Assembly (NCBI GenBank): GCA_905160935.1
Contig: CAJHZI010000183.1
Coordinates: 720,001-784,000, forward strand
Direction: 5' to 3'
From: Enchytraeus crypticus
Lineage: Eukaryota > Annelida > Clitellata > Enchytraeida > Enchytraeidae
Length of the DNA: 64,000 nucleotides
Shown piece after piece: positions 13,179 to 23,579 of the stretch. The notes beneath the pieces are model-generated. The model worked only from the letters and a program-made list of their open reading frames with translations. It ran no database searches and had not been told where the DNA came from. Within the stretch, counting starts at the first letter, position 1. Each line of letters opens with the position of its first letter. The position numbers and the translations under genes were made by a program.

Positions 13179-13190
13179 AGAGCGATACGG
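13128..13190 (+). repeat. (GA)n tract
   Basis: GA repeat with AGAAAG interruptions. GAGCGATACGGA occurs on both sides (about 13112 and 13180). Confidence 0.9.
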
Positions 13191-13336
13191 ACAAACAGAC
13201 AGACAGACAATGTTTTGATATCTCAGATCTTGAAATTCTGACAGTCTTTGATAGAGTCAGCTTTGAATTTAGTAAATTATTTTTTGTAATTATTTTGTCT
13301 TGAGTTAAAATTGAAATAACAGCTTAACTACGTCTA

Positions 13337-13337
<1 letters not shown>

Positions 13338-13388
<51 letters not shown>
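13338..13388. repeat. (AT)n microsatellite
   Basis: About 48 bp of pure AT. Confidence 0.95.
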
Positions 13389-13389
<1 letters not shown>

Positions 13390-13989
13390 AATTATGAATC
13401 TCTCGCATAATTTAAAGTAAAATATACACCCTCTTTTATTTGGAAATAATTAGAAATTTTAATTGGAAATATTCGTCAATCAAGCAGACAAAGGACATCA
13501 GCGCCTCCCTATCTGCATTTGCTCAGTCACTGCACTCGTCAGCTCTATGACTGAAATAACAAAGACGTTCTAGTTATTCCGCAGCTTCATGATTGAATGA
13601 TAGAAATAACAAAGGCGACGTCAATCAACTGCCTGTCAATGGCAGGTGTGGAGACAACCACATAATCGCAATATCATCCATCTGAACCCGAAGATAGGCT
13701 TTATACGACGAGCCATATTGCAAGTGCAGACTTCATTCACGCTCAGAAGCGTATCGAGAAATTATCTTAGTCTGCAATAGGCAGAACCCAGGTACCATCC
13801 CAGATCGAAGTATTTCTGTAAAATAAGCTACCTGTTAACTTGGTAATTCGTTTTACTTTGGTAAGCTTAACTTTTTTGCCTGGATAATTCCTGTTACTTT
13901 TGGTAATTTCATTCATATTGGTAATGCCTGTTACCTTGCTAATTCCCTTAACACTGAGAGTTCCTGTTATCGTGTTTTACTCAATCTTG
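13389..13989. other. Intergenic with a GC-richer patch
   Basis: 13490-13800 is less AT-rich and contains TGAAATAACAAAGACG and AGAAATAACAAAGGCG, an imperfect 60-bp-spaced direct repeat. Could be a non-coding exon or promoter; nothing decisive. Confidence 0.3.
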
Positions 13990-14065
13990 GTGCTATAGTT
14001 TGCAGTTTCATAGGCTGCTAAAAGCTTTTCTAGCTTTTTCTAGCTTTTCCAATCTACTTGCAGAT
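13990..14065 (+). mobile_element. CR1/L2-like 3' UTR scrap
   Basis: GCAGTTTCATAGGCTGCTAA and AGCTTTTCCAATCTAC resemble the region after QIWNSLP in the longer copies. Confidence 0.5.
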
Positions 14066-14119
14066 TTATGAATCGTCACTCATTAAAAAAAGTTTTATAA
14101 GACCCTTACGAAAGCACGA

Positions 14120-14215
14120 TGTTAGACGTCCCTGACTTTACCTTAAGGCGAGAATCCGGGCGTTAAATAATTCATACTGATTGATTGATTGAATTAGTGA
14201 ACGAACGAATGAATG
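14120..14215 (+). repeat. SINE-type tail with GATT/GAAT end
   Basis: ACGTCCCTGACTTTACCTTA, GGGCGTTAAATAATTC, then (GATT)n and (GAAC/GAAT)n. Confidence 0.65.
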
Positions 14216-14409
14216 AATGATTGATTATAAACCGATCAGTTTATATTTCATGAGTGACGATTTATAAATGCACAAATAGTAGGTTGGTGAATTAGTGAAA
14301 TAATTATCTACCGTACTCAATTTATTAATCTATTAATAGTAATGATTAAATGCTGACGATTTTTGTAGGTAACAATCTGCTGAAAATTCGCTTGTATTAA
14401 TAGGCCTAC

Positions 14410-14625
14410 ATGTCTAGTAAAAATTCTCCAACCACACCCGAGCGCAACACGGGGAAAGAATTTATGATAACTAAATTTATAGTAATGGTTGTTGCTATAC
14501 TTGCTATTGTTTTTGTAGGCCTTTTTGTAGCTCTTATCCTTATTTTAGAAATTGTAAATGAATTTCAATCATCAAATATGACACCTCCAGATTTTTCTTT
14601 AATTTACGTTTCTGTTCCTAGCTGA
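14410..14625 (+). CDS. Possible small single-pass membrane protein (71 aa)
   Basis: ATG to TGA: a polar N-terminus (MSSKNSPTTPERNTGKEF), about 28 hydrophobic residues (IVMVVAILAIVFVGLFVALI core), then NEFQSSNMTPPDF. A basic/polar N-terminal side and one helix suggest a single-pass protein. AATAAA-like motifs follow near 14780. No homology recognised and the frame is short, so it may be chance in AT-rich DNA or one exon of a larger gene. Confidence 0.3.
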   Translation: MSSKNSPTTPERNTGKEFMITKFIVMVVAILAIVFVGLFVALILILEIVNEFQSSNMTPPDFSLIYVSVPS

Positions 14626-14629
14626 GATT

Positions 14630-15925
14630 TATATAATTTTTAAAATCTAAATAATATCAAAATTAATTATTTTAAACGATTTTAAGTGCAGAATTTTTTG
14701 TTTTGTTGCGTTATGACGTAATTCGTTAAATAGAAAAACATCAATTATAAAGAACAAAACAAAAAAATCGAAAAATGTTAAAATAAATAAATTATATCAA
14801 AACTTTTAGGTGATCCAACTTTAATCCATCCTAACTTAAATCATAAATCATAATTTGACAGAAAAATCACAGGTGATTGTCTAAGTTTGTTTGTAGGCCA
14901 TGTGCCGCTATCTTTTAATATAGCCTACGGCTGAACATTATCAGCTCCACTGCAAAACACAATGTGTCCAATTTTTAATTTTTCTTGTTTGCTGATCGAA
15001 TTTAATTTTCGAACATATGAAGTGACAGTTAAAGTAAAGGCTACGATGAAGGGTTGTGGTTGTTTGTACTAGCATATCCAAGGTAACTTTTATTATTCGC
15101 GTAGTTACACAAATGACATTCCGCATGTGCTACATAATTTCCTTTCTTAGTTGCTGTTTTTGTAGTTTGCGTTATTTCCTCCATTTCTCTCCATGGTTAT
15201 TAGTATTCGTTGCCTTGCTATATATTTTTAATGCTATTTTTCATTACATAAAGTCTGATAACAACGGCTTTTTCTAGTTACTTCCTGTTTAGAAGTTTTT
15301 TAAATTAAATATGCCTAATTAATTACTGCGTCTTTAATTACAAATTAGCTGATTGATCTTTAGTTAGTTTCACATTTTGTATTTTTTAATTCTTTAATTG
15401 ATCTATTTAAATGAAACGCAGGTTTTCTTCAGGCAATTGTGTTAAATTTAACACAGTTACACTATCTCAACTTTTAACTTTTAGACCTACCGATAATTTT
15501 ATACTGATATTATATTATTATTATTATTATTATTATTTATATATATATATATTAGTCAAAATTTAAAAAACAACATGAAATTGAAGTTTCACTCAACTTT
15601 GCTACTTTATCAGACCTTATGAGTAGGCCTAGTATCTAAAGTTAATTTAATTTCAATTTTTATAGATTGTCATCACTAATGTACACTGTACATGTACAAC
15701 GCGGTATATCGCTGTGCGGTGAATCGTCAACCAATGCATATAGTTTCATAGCGCTCTATTGAAGCCCCTGACATTCTCTTCGTCTGGAAAAACGGACGTA
15801 AAGGAACAAATATCTTACTATAGTAAAAGCCAACTAACTGAATTCAGTTAGAGAGCAGCTTTTTATTTTAGAATTTCTTTAACAATTTTAACTAAATCTA
15901 ATTTTAACTTCAGTTTTACTCAAAT
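14630..15925. other. Intergenic
   Basis: AT-rich, no supported gene. A hydrophobic open frame at 15056-15277 lacks an ATG start. Confidence 0.45.
15515..15554. repeat. (ATT)n and (AT)n microsatellite
   Basis: Seven to eight ATT units followed by AT. Confidence 0.9.
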
Positions 15926-15929
15926 GCGC

Positions 15930-16050
15930 AGGTTGTTAAATGGACACTAGAGCCGGTCAGTAGAGCGTTGACTGGATGCATAGACCAGAGTCGACATCTG
16001 TCGAACATTCGAGCAGCATCTAGCCTCGTGCTGCCACTAAATCATTCAAC
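15930..16050 (+). promoter_or_regulatory. Possible transcription start / 5' UTR of the phosphatase
   Basis: A GC-richer island before the tentative ATG, with an initiator-like GGTCAGT at about 15955 and no SINE similarity. No TATA box is clear. Inference from position and composition only. Confidence 0.3.
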
Positions 16051-16059
16051 ATGAAGCTG
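16051..16059 (+). CDS. Phosphatase exon 1 (tentative)
   Basis: ATG AAG CTG followed by a good GTACGT donor, phase 0. It joins without a stop to exon 2 only if the acceptor is the TAG ending at 16770. A nine-base coding exon needs transcript support. Confidence 0.45.
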
Positions 16060-19000
16060 GTACGTTTTTGACTATTGATGTAGACCGCGAATGATATCAT
16101 CACGGGCATAGGCTATTGATTTTTATTAATAAATGTGTGTCTTATCGAATTTTATACCGAGAGAGCGTATTACAGAGAGGAGTTACTTCCATGTTTGAAA
16201 TAATAGTTTAATCTAAAAGATACATGTAGATGTACTGCAGCAGATCTCTTGTTTTTCATCCGAGATTGACCATAATTTAGTTATAGTGACTATTGATATA
16301 GATGTTATAGGCCTAATTATATAATGTTTCTTGCCAACTTTATTTATTTAAATCTAGTTTCACTTATTCTATCCAACAATCAGAGAGTAGGCCTACAGTT
16401 AGTAGTGTATTCTGCATTGCATAACCTAGTCTATATTGAGTAATGTTTCAGTCATACCGCTAGAAAGCGGCATCAGTAACCAATTTCAAAATATTAATCA
16501 CCAACTATCCGATAGAATTTGAATTCGGTTTTGAATTCTGTTAGACTGTGGAAAGCAGAAATTCTCTGGACGAGCAATAGATTGGTCTTAAGAAGTTGGA
16601 ATATAGAATAGAATAGTCAATAGAATCTGAAGAAATTTAAAAATTTAGAGGCACAGAAACGCTCGACTTCATTTGATATTATTTTAATTGATTTGTTTTA
16701 CAGCTAATTAAATTAAGAATTAAGTTCGCTAGTAACTGATTGATTGATTAGCTAACTGATTGATTACTAGTTAGTTTCAAACGACAGCGGCACCGAGGAA
16801 GCCGACAAGGTTCTCATCAAAAGACCTCGATCTTCTTTCTTCTTCTGGTTTCGCTACTTCAAGAGATCCGAGATGCACAACATTGGCCTTGAATCCAGCA
16901 ACAGTGAGGATGATCTTGTGGAGAAAGGTAGTGCAGTGAATGCATGAATGAATGATGAATGAATAAATGAATGGATGGATGGATGAATGAATGGATGAAT
17001 AAATGAATGAATGAGTGAGTGAATGAGTGAGTAAGTGAATGAGTGAGTAAGTGAGTGAATGAATGAATGAATGAATGGATGGATGGATGAATAGATGAAT
17101 GAATGAATGAATGAATGAATGAGTGAGTGAGTAAGTGAATGAGTGAGTAAGTGAATGAATGAATGAATGAATGGATGGATGGATGAATAGATGAATGAAT
17201 GAATGAATGAGTGAGTGAGTGAGTAAGTGAATGAGTGAGTAAGTGAATGAATGAATGAATGAATGAATGGATGGATGGATGGATGGATGGATGGATGGAT
17301 GAATGGATGAATGGATGGATGAATGAGTAAGTGAATGAATGAATGAACGAATGTACGAATGTACGAGTGAATGAACCAACGAGTGAACGAGTGAGTGAGT
17401 GAGTAAGTGGGTGAGTGGGTGAGTGAGTGAATGAGTGAGTGAGTGAATGAGTGAGTGAGTGAGTGAGTGAATGAGTGGATGGGTGGGTGATTGTTCGTTT
17501 GATTTATTGATATTTCAATGCACAAATAAGATTTAATGATTATTATATTTACTAGTATACCGATTGCATAAGTGATTCATCGACTTAACGTTGATTTACG
17601 GTTGGATGAATTAATTGCTAATAATTTGATATATAAATTTGTAAATTTATTGGTAGATCGATTGATTGACTGACTTACTGAGCAGTTGATGGGCTAAGTG
17701 TATTGATTTTAGTTGTTGATTGCTCGAAAGCTTGATTTTGTAGATAAATTACTAGACTGTATAACGTTTCATTGATTATTTTTTGACTTTTTTGATTACT
17801 TTTTCTGATTGATTGGAACGTAGGATATTGTTTTGATTGTCAGGACGTAGGATTTGGTACGAGCTGCCCGTATGGAAGAAGAAGTTTTGGTTTGGCCTGG
17901 CGCAACAAGATCACCATAGATACGTTCAGGAGCATGCGCAGTACCTCAATCTGCTGGTGACTTGATCCATCAGTCAATCCATTAAACAATCAACCAATCC
18001 ATCAGTACATACTAAGCTGTAAAAGCCAATGCTAACATGAGTTTGATCTATCGAAAGTGATATCAGTGACGGACGAGCCCAGGATTTGAACTCACGCGTA
18101 CAGATCTGCGGTCGAATATAATACTGACATCTCCACTGGCTCAAGCCAGTATGTAATTAAGTATTGCAGCAGATCAATAATTTGTCAGTTATTCAATTTG
18201 AAGAGGATTATTAAATATTTTAGTAGGACTATTAACTTTTTAAATAACCCATGTCTTCGGTTTCTTATCTCCCTACATATTTGCAAAAACAGAAATATGC
18301 ATATTGCAGCAACTAGGTAAGCAAAGTTGATGTAGTTAGTTTGGATCAAGTTTTAAATATCAATCAATCAAATAGCTCATTAATCGTTGAACCAATCTAG
18401 TTAGATCTTTATATCCCTTTATAAGTCATTTTGCCATTGATTGAGTTGAATTGCTGGCAGAGTTATGTTGAATCTTCCTCGGCGAGAGTTTGATTGATGG
18501 ATGGATTGATTGATGGGTTGATTGATTGTTTGGTTGACCTACTGATTGATTGATTAACTGATTGATTGACTGAGTGATTGCTCTATTAATTGAGGGAGTA
18601 ATTTATTGTTTGATGGATGAATGGATTCATTGATGGATTGATTGATTAGATGGTTGGCTTACTGATTTATTGGCCGATTAACTGATTGATGTACTGAGTG
18701 ATTCTTGAATTCATGTATGGGCTGATTTATTGATTGATGGATGGATAAATTGTTCGATAGTGTGATCGATTGATTGATTTGTTGACTGATTGATCTACAG
18801 AGATCACGACTTCCTAGGAATCGACTGCTGGATGCGCCGTTTAACCATGACGATAAATTGATAGATTGATTGCATAATTGATTGATTGATTTTTTGACTG
18901 GTTGCTCTACAGAAATCACGACCTCCAAGGAATCGCCTGCTGGACGCGCCGTTTAACCAGGACGAGCTGCTCTACATGACTCTAAATGAGATCCTGGACG

Positions 19001-20937
19001 CTCCCAGCAAGCTCGATGTTGTCGTGTCACCCACGGCTCTCATCGAGGACTTCATGTACATAGGAGACCGGGAGGAGGCTTACGACTTCGAGCTCCTCAA
19101 GGGACTAGGTCAGTGTCTACGGATAAATGCGTTTAGCGCCAGTTTTGTATTCCGATGATGTGCAGACAGCTTTCTATCATCATCATCCTCCCTTAAATAC
19201 CAGTTTAACCAGTGTCGGGATACGTATAGACCAGTTTTAATTCGTTTCAGTTTTTGTAGCAATTTCTGGAGCCTAGGCGCTCACCAATCGAATGCCATTT
19301 CTGACGTTGGTTTGGATCTAGTTTTTATGTCGCCTTCTACGACAAGTGCATCTTTACACGTTGGTCTATTCTTATTAAAAAATATTTTAAAAATTAATAA
19401 ATAAATAATTAATTAATTAATATCTATGCGAGCAGGTATAACGCACGTACTGAACTGCGCGGGTACGAGTAACTCTTACGACAGCCCCTACGACCCTGTG
19501 AAGAGCGGGGTCACGAGGTACTGTCAGATCTCAGCCCGGGACCTGCCCAACTATCCCATCGTGTCCCGCTTCCCCATCGCCTTCCGCTTCATATCCCACT
19601 GCAGGGAGTCAGGTTAGACAGGTGACTTGTTACTAGAGATCTGATTCATTTTATTTTCATCTTTATTCGAAACTGCCATGTTTTGGTGAAATAAAGTTTA
19701 TATAATTGGTTTTAGTATATTTATAATATTCAATCAATTAATTTATTTAATCTAATTTATTTTATTTTATAATAGTTTTTAGTAAATTTATCATTTATAA
19801 TATCCAATCAATTAATTTGTTTTAATCAATTTAACTCTTTCATGAACACGAGTTCTTTGTGAAGTGTGCAAGCGGCCTCTCTCTCTTCCTCTCTCTCTCT
19901 CTCTCGCGTGCGCTCTCTCTATCTCACTCTCTCTCTTTCTCTCTTGTTCACTCTCACTCTCTCTCTTTCTCTCGCTCTCTTTCTCTCTAGTGTTCTGCCA
20001 AGCGACATGTTTATGGTACGTATTCATACCCTCGAGTCTGCTTGCACACTCCATTTAGAGCACTCCATAGATCAACCAGTAGAATCTCTACACAAAAGGC
20101 TACAAATACAAGCTCACAAATGTTAAATTTATTATTTAAAATATAAGTATTGAGTTTAAAAAGGGTTTTTAGTATTTACAGAAACACTAAATCTACCTGC
20201 AAACATTCTATAAAGTAGAATCAAACATATTTTGTCAGATTAGATATAATGCTATTTTTGTTAGACTTTATTTTAAGTCACTGATTTCTCTATAGCTGGA
20301 GCTTTGCATGCAAGCGTTGAGATCTTACAACAAAAACTATTCTGGAGATTTTCATGTAGCGCAAGGAAGAACAGTAGGCTAATTTAAGTCGATCAGGTGT
20401 TTCAATGCGTTAAATGTTGAATTCAATACAACAAAATTAATTGAAGATTTAGCTTCCAAATCGTCATCAGAGGGTGATTATTCAGGGACGTCTGAACATA
20501 TATCAGCTACAAGCAGTTCTACACCACCAGATCACACTAGCAATTGCATTAACCGAAAAGAAAGCGAGGTAAGTTTGATAACTCTGTAGTCCGGTAAGAA
20601 GAGCGGAAGAGAAGATGTGTTTAAGATAGAAATAGCAAACGTTAGAACTTTCATCATAATCCTGCTTAGTGGCCCTCCTACTAAGTCGCCTCTTGGGTAA
20701 ATCTCAATTATTTTGATTGTGCTTTCAGAAGGCAAGGTCATAGTTCACTGCGTCAAGGGAATCAACCGCAGTGCAGCAGTTTGCTTAGCCTATCTGATGA
20801 TTGACGGCAGTGGGCGGGACTTACTGCAGGCTGCTGCGTTCATTAAATCGCGCCGCCCACTTCTGCTGACCAATATGAGCTTCAGGCGCCAATTAGTGGC
20901 CTTCCAGCGAGACATAGCTTCCTGGCCTGTGCCTTAA
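16051..20937 (+). CDS. Atypical dual-specificity protein phosphatase (six-exon gene)
   Basis: Seen: exons 16051-16059, 16771-16927, 17844-17956, 18913-19108, 19436-19612 and 20729-20937 join in consistent phase (0,1,0,1,1) into 286 aa ending at TAA. The last exon carries HCVKGINRSA, the Cys-X5-Arg P-loop (Cys225, Arg231), and Asp194 in ISARDLPNY sits 31 residues upstream as the likely general acid. The core (about 140-286) has the usual FMYIGD and ITHVLNCA elements. Family knowledge: such enzymes dephosphorylate Tyr and Ser/Thr residues, usually in the cytosol or nucleus. Odd: an N-terminal extension of about 110-135 residues, basic then acidic (RRIWYELPVWKKKFWF), that I do not recognise. No MAPK-binding rhodanese domain is seen. 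The first exon (ATGAAGCTG then GTACGT) is tentative; translation could instead start at the Met codon at 16873. A candidate AATAAA lies at 21475. Substrate unknown. The phosphatase call is secure. Confidence 0.9.
16771..16927 (+). CDS. Phosphatase exon 2
   Basis: Open frame from the TAG acceptor at 16768-16770 to the donor GTAGTG at 16928, ending phase 1. It encodes an SGTEEADKVLIKRPRSS-type basic stretch, an aromatic FFFWFRYF cluster and an acidic SNSEDDLVEK tail. A CAG at 16785-16787 is an alternative acceptor, but it puts a stop in frame behind exon 1. A GATT-type repeat precedes the acceptor instead of a pyrimidine tract. Confidence 0.75.
16930..17490 (+). repeat. GAAT/GAGT/GGAT tetranucleotide array with higher-order repeats
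   Basis: About 550 bp in phosphatase intron 2. GAATGAGTGAGTAAGTGAAT and GGATGGATGGATGAATAGAT blocks recur roughly every 95-105 bp, so tetranucleotides are arranged in longer repeated blocks. Long HSFIHSF-type frames on the - strand are translations of this array. Confidence 0.95.
17844..17956 (+). CDS. Phosphatase exon 3
   Basis: CAG acceptor at 17841-17843, donor GTGACT at 17957, enters phase 1 and leaves phase 0. Encodes RRIWYELPVWKKKFWFG then QQDHHRYVQEHAQYLNLL. The frame is supported by perfect phase agreement with both neighbours. Confidence 0.85.
18018..18152 (-). repeat. SINE-A copy in phosphatase intron 3
   Basis: Diverged but complete: AATGCTAACATGAGTTTG, CCAGGATTTGAAC, then the CATCTCCACTGGCTCAAG head. 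Confidence 0.8.
18480..18795 (+). repeat. GATT-rich imperfect tetranucleotide region
   Basis: GATTGATTGATGGATG-type sequence in phosphatase intron 3, next to the duplicated exon start. Confidence 0.88.
18798..18850 (+). pseudogene. Decayed partial copy of phosphatase exon 4 start
   Basis: About 48 bp from the CTACAG acceptor onward repeats the start of exon 4 (18907-18963) with scattered substitutions: AGATCACGACTTCCTAGG against AAATCACGACCTCCAAGG. The frame stays open for about 20 codons, then runs into GATT repeats and a stop, with no donor. It is a truncated exon duplicate within the intron. Confidence 0.85.
18913..19108 (+). CDS. Phosphatase exon 4
   Basis: CTCTACAG acceptor, donor GTCAGT at 19109, leaves phase 1. 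Encodes the lead-in to the catalytic domain, including LNEILDAPSKLDVVV and EDFMYIGDREEAYDFELL, the start of the DSP fold. GC content is clearly higher than the flanking introns. Confidence 0.93.
19186..19365 (+). repeat. Dispersed repeat family D in phosphatase intron 4
   Basis: CCAGTTTAACCAGTGTCGGG, GGAGCCTAGGCGCTCACCAA and TTTCTGACGTTGGT are shared with 32262-32530. Confidence 0.82.
19436..19612 (+). CDS. Phosphatase exon 5
   Basis: Acceptor GAGCAG, donor GTTAGA at 19613, phase 1 at both ends. Encodes ITHVLNCAGTSNSY and QISARDLPNYP, the latter carrying the candidate general acid Asp194. Confidence 0.95.
19876..19992 (+). repeat. CT-rich tract in phosphatase intron 5
   Basis: (CTCT)n with GTGCGCTC and TTGTTCACTC interruptions. 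Confidence 0.92.
20296..20568 (+). other. Exon-like open segment with one internal stop, in phosphatase intron 5
   Basis: A TTTCTCTATAG acceptor precedes 91 codons in one frame, broken only by a TAA at codon 29, and a consensus GTAAGT donor follows. Composition is serine-rich (ATSSSTPPDHTS, KSSSEGDYSGT). It is phase 0 at both ends, so it cannot be inserted between phosphatase exons 5 and 6 (phase 1). It could be a decayed or alternative exon, or part of an inserted gene fragment. Product not recognised. Confidence 0.4.
20729..20937 (+). CDS. Phosphatase exon 6 (active site, stop)
   Basis: Acceptor TTTCAG at 20723-20728. Encodes GKVIVHCVKGINRSAAV, AYLMIDG and an RRPLLLTNMSFRRQL helix, ending WPVP and TAA. 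All catalytic P-loop residues are present. Confidence 0.96.
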
Positions 20938-21694
20938 TTGGCTGCAAGCTCGTAGGCTGTTGGGCTAACTGCGCCGCAACTCGCTAGAAACTTGGCTAGT
21001 GCCAATTTATTTTGACTATTAATATTTATGAATTCGTAATTGCAGGTTGTAGGATATTGACTGGCTAGATTTCAGCCAATCATATTTAGAATTAAAGCTA
21101 CATTTCATGTGTACTACAGCTAGGATGGATTAAAAATATACATGTATATACATGGCAAATATACATTTATATTTAGTACTTAATGATAAATAATCAATCA
21201 AAGTAGTGGACGTACTTAACATAACTGGACCATTAAGGAATTAATTAACCAAGTAAATTATTGAATTAATCTTAGTTAATATAGGCCTACTGTAAATATC
21301 AGTTTTAAGAATTACATTAATACCACAAGAGGTATGGTACTCTGACTTTGCATTTTAATTTCTATATTGTCTGTAATAACATATATTTATTCTTATTTTT
21401 AAGACTTTCACCCTGTATAACTAGGTTGCTGATTTTGAAATTAAATTAATAATTGATGCGTTATTATTAATCCCAATAAATATAAAATAAATATTTCTCT
21501 CTCAACCATTTTCTGTCTCTCTCGTTTTTCTCTCAAATGACAGGTTGTTAGGTTTAGTTGGACTACAGGTACAGTATACGTAATATTCTAGCTTATCATA
21601 CAAACTGATAGCTTATTATAACTAGCTTATTGTACAAACTTGTACATTAATTGAGCATTTCAATTAGGGCCCATGTGAAGCATTTGAATGTCTT
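20938..21694 (+). other. Phosphatase 3' UTR and AT-rich flank
   Basis: No ORF or known repeat. Candidate AATAAA at 21475-21480, about 540 bp past the stop codon. Confidence 0.4.
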
Positions 21695-21925
21695 AATTGC
21701 GTAGAGGTAACGTCATGAAGTTTTAAATGACAGAACCCGAGGTGAATTGAACACTTCGTAGGTTCGAATCTCAGCCGCGCTGATCTGAGATTAAAATCTC
21801 GGACATTCACTGGACTGGATACGCGGAAAATGGACTAAATTCCTAACAGTTTAAACATGTGGTATTAAAAAGTGATAGATACTAGCATAGTTGATCATTT
21901 CACTATAATGCGTGTTAACTTTTTT
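21695..21925 (+). repeat. SINE-B copy (tRNA-derived, about 230 bp)
   Basis: A-box-like TTGCGTAGAGGTAACG, B box GGTTCGAATCTC, then a tRNA-unrelated body AAATCTCGGACATTCACTGG to GATCATTTCACTATAATGCG. Confidence 0.88.
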
Positions 21926-22202
21926 ACTTTTTGTGAGTGGTACGCTCTTTAATCTTATACCTGTGCGAAGACTTTAAAATAGGCGCAACATACAGTATGT
22001 GGAAGAGTAGGCCTACTTGGAGCTAAAAAAATTTGCTCTCGCAAAAAGTTTCTGCACAAACTGCAATTGATCAATCTCAAGATCAGAAGATTTAAAAACA
22101 GATAAGTGCAGTAGTCCAACTTGGATTGCACAAGAGCTGCGTCAATTGTACACGTATATCAGGGGTCTCACGTTAAAGGTTAAGTGCTTATCAAGTGTAA
22201 AC

Positions 22203-22261
22203 ACAAAATTGGTAACCATAGTGCTCGATATTTCATGGACAACAGTAGCACTCTAGTCGTA
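22203..22261 (+). mobile_element. CR1/L2-like 3' tip
   Basis: ATAGTGCTCGATATTTCATG and CAACAGTAGCACTCTAGTCG, directly abutting the next fragment. It indicates nested or head-to-tail insertion. Confidence 0.75.
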
Positions 22262-23060
22262 TCTTAATCAGGCTTGCTTCTTTCACATCAGAGATCTGCG
22301 TCGAATACGACCGTATCTTACCGTTGAGACCGCCTTACCATCGGTGTGGCTCTCGTGCAATCCAAACTGGACTACTGTAACTCCTTGTTTCTGAATCTCC
22401 CAAGCTGTGAGATCGACAGATTGCAGTTCATCCAGAATTCCCTTGCACGTGTAGTCTTCCGCCGCTCCAAGAACTCCCATGTGACTTCTCTCTTGAAGTC
22501 TCTGCACTGGCTTAAAGTCAGAGAACGCATTGTTTACAAGGCAGCTTCTCTGACATACAAGTCCATTACTACCCCGGGCAAGCTTACATGTCCCACTTAT
22601 ATGTAATACAAGTGAGACAGCCTTCCTCCATGCAGTCATCCACTAGGTCCTCGAAGCTAATCACTTTAGAGCGACCTAGCATCCCTTCTCGCAGTAAGCT
22701 CTCCAAGCACTCCTTCCAGCTCACTGCTCCTCAGATCTGGAATTCTCTTCCACTTTACGCACTCCCTCATCTTCTGCTGACCATCCTTTTCTTTCTTATG
22801 AACAGTTTCATAGACGGTTAAAGGCTTTTCTTTTTGACCACTCATATCCAACCTTTGCATATGAACTGAGACCAACACGCAAACCTCCATTCCACTAGTA
22901 CCCTTCCTCGGACCGACCTCCGGAATTTTGGATCGCACCGTTCTGGACCCCACACTCTGCTCATCGGATTTGATTTGGTACCACAGTGCTCAATGTTGTC
23001 ATTGACGACAGTAACACTCTAATTTTGTTGTTTGTTGTTGTTATTGCTGTTGTTGTTGTT
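22262..23060 (+). mobile_element. CR1/L2-like element, 3' part
   Basis: CFFHIRDLRRIRPYLTVET, VQSKLDYCNSLFLNLPSCEI, LQFIQNSLARVVFRRSKNS, KSITTPGK, ITLERPSIPSRSKLS and APQIWNSLP match the 4690 element's C-terminus. It ends CTCTAATTTTGTTGTTTG and (GTT)n. Frameshifted near 22340 and at about 22590. Confidence 0.87.
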
Positions 23061-23064
23061 AGTG

Positions 23065-23505
23065 GCAATAATAGCACTATTTTCAATATTTTCAGGAAAA
23101 CAAATCAAAAGACTTCAAACAAACCAGACTGTAAATAGATTTTGTAAGCTGCCTGATGATTGGTTCACAAGGTTAAAATCGACCCGTGGTTTAGGAGGTT
23201 TGTAGTCAATGTTTACTTTAGCACGACTTTTAAATTTTAGTTTACACTTAAGTAAAGACTTTAATTACAATTTTATGCATTTTATTGAATTAAAGGTGTT
23301 TTAGTAACGACGAATAATGAATGGAGAGAAAGTGAAACATTTATTTGTATAATTGTCATTGATTGTCAGGCCTTATTCTATTTGATATTCGTAGAAATAT
23401 GATTTACTAGCTGGTGTTATGTTACCTATTTAACTAAATGGGAGTGGCCAGGCAACATTATATGTGTTGTAATTTCTATTTTATTATACAAAGTTAAATG
23501 TACGC

Positions 23506-23579
<74 letters not shown>

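Noticed and set aside
15056..15277. Hydrophobic 73-codon frame
   Set aside because: No ATG start, no splice sites, AT-rich chance composition.
16777..17525. Two long - strand open frames rich in HSFIHSLTHS
   Set aside because: They translate the tetranucleotide array and one antisense exon; no splice sites or non-repeat coding parts of their own.
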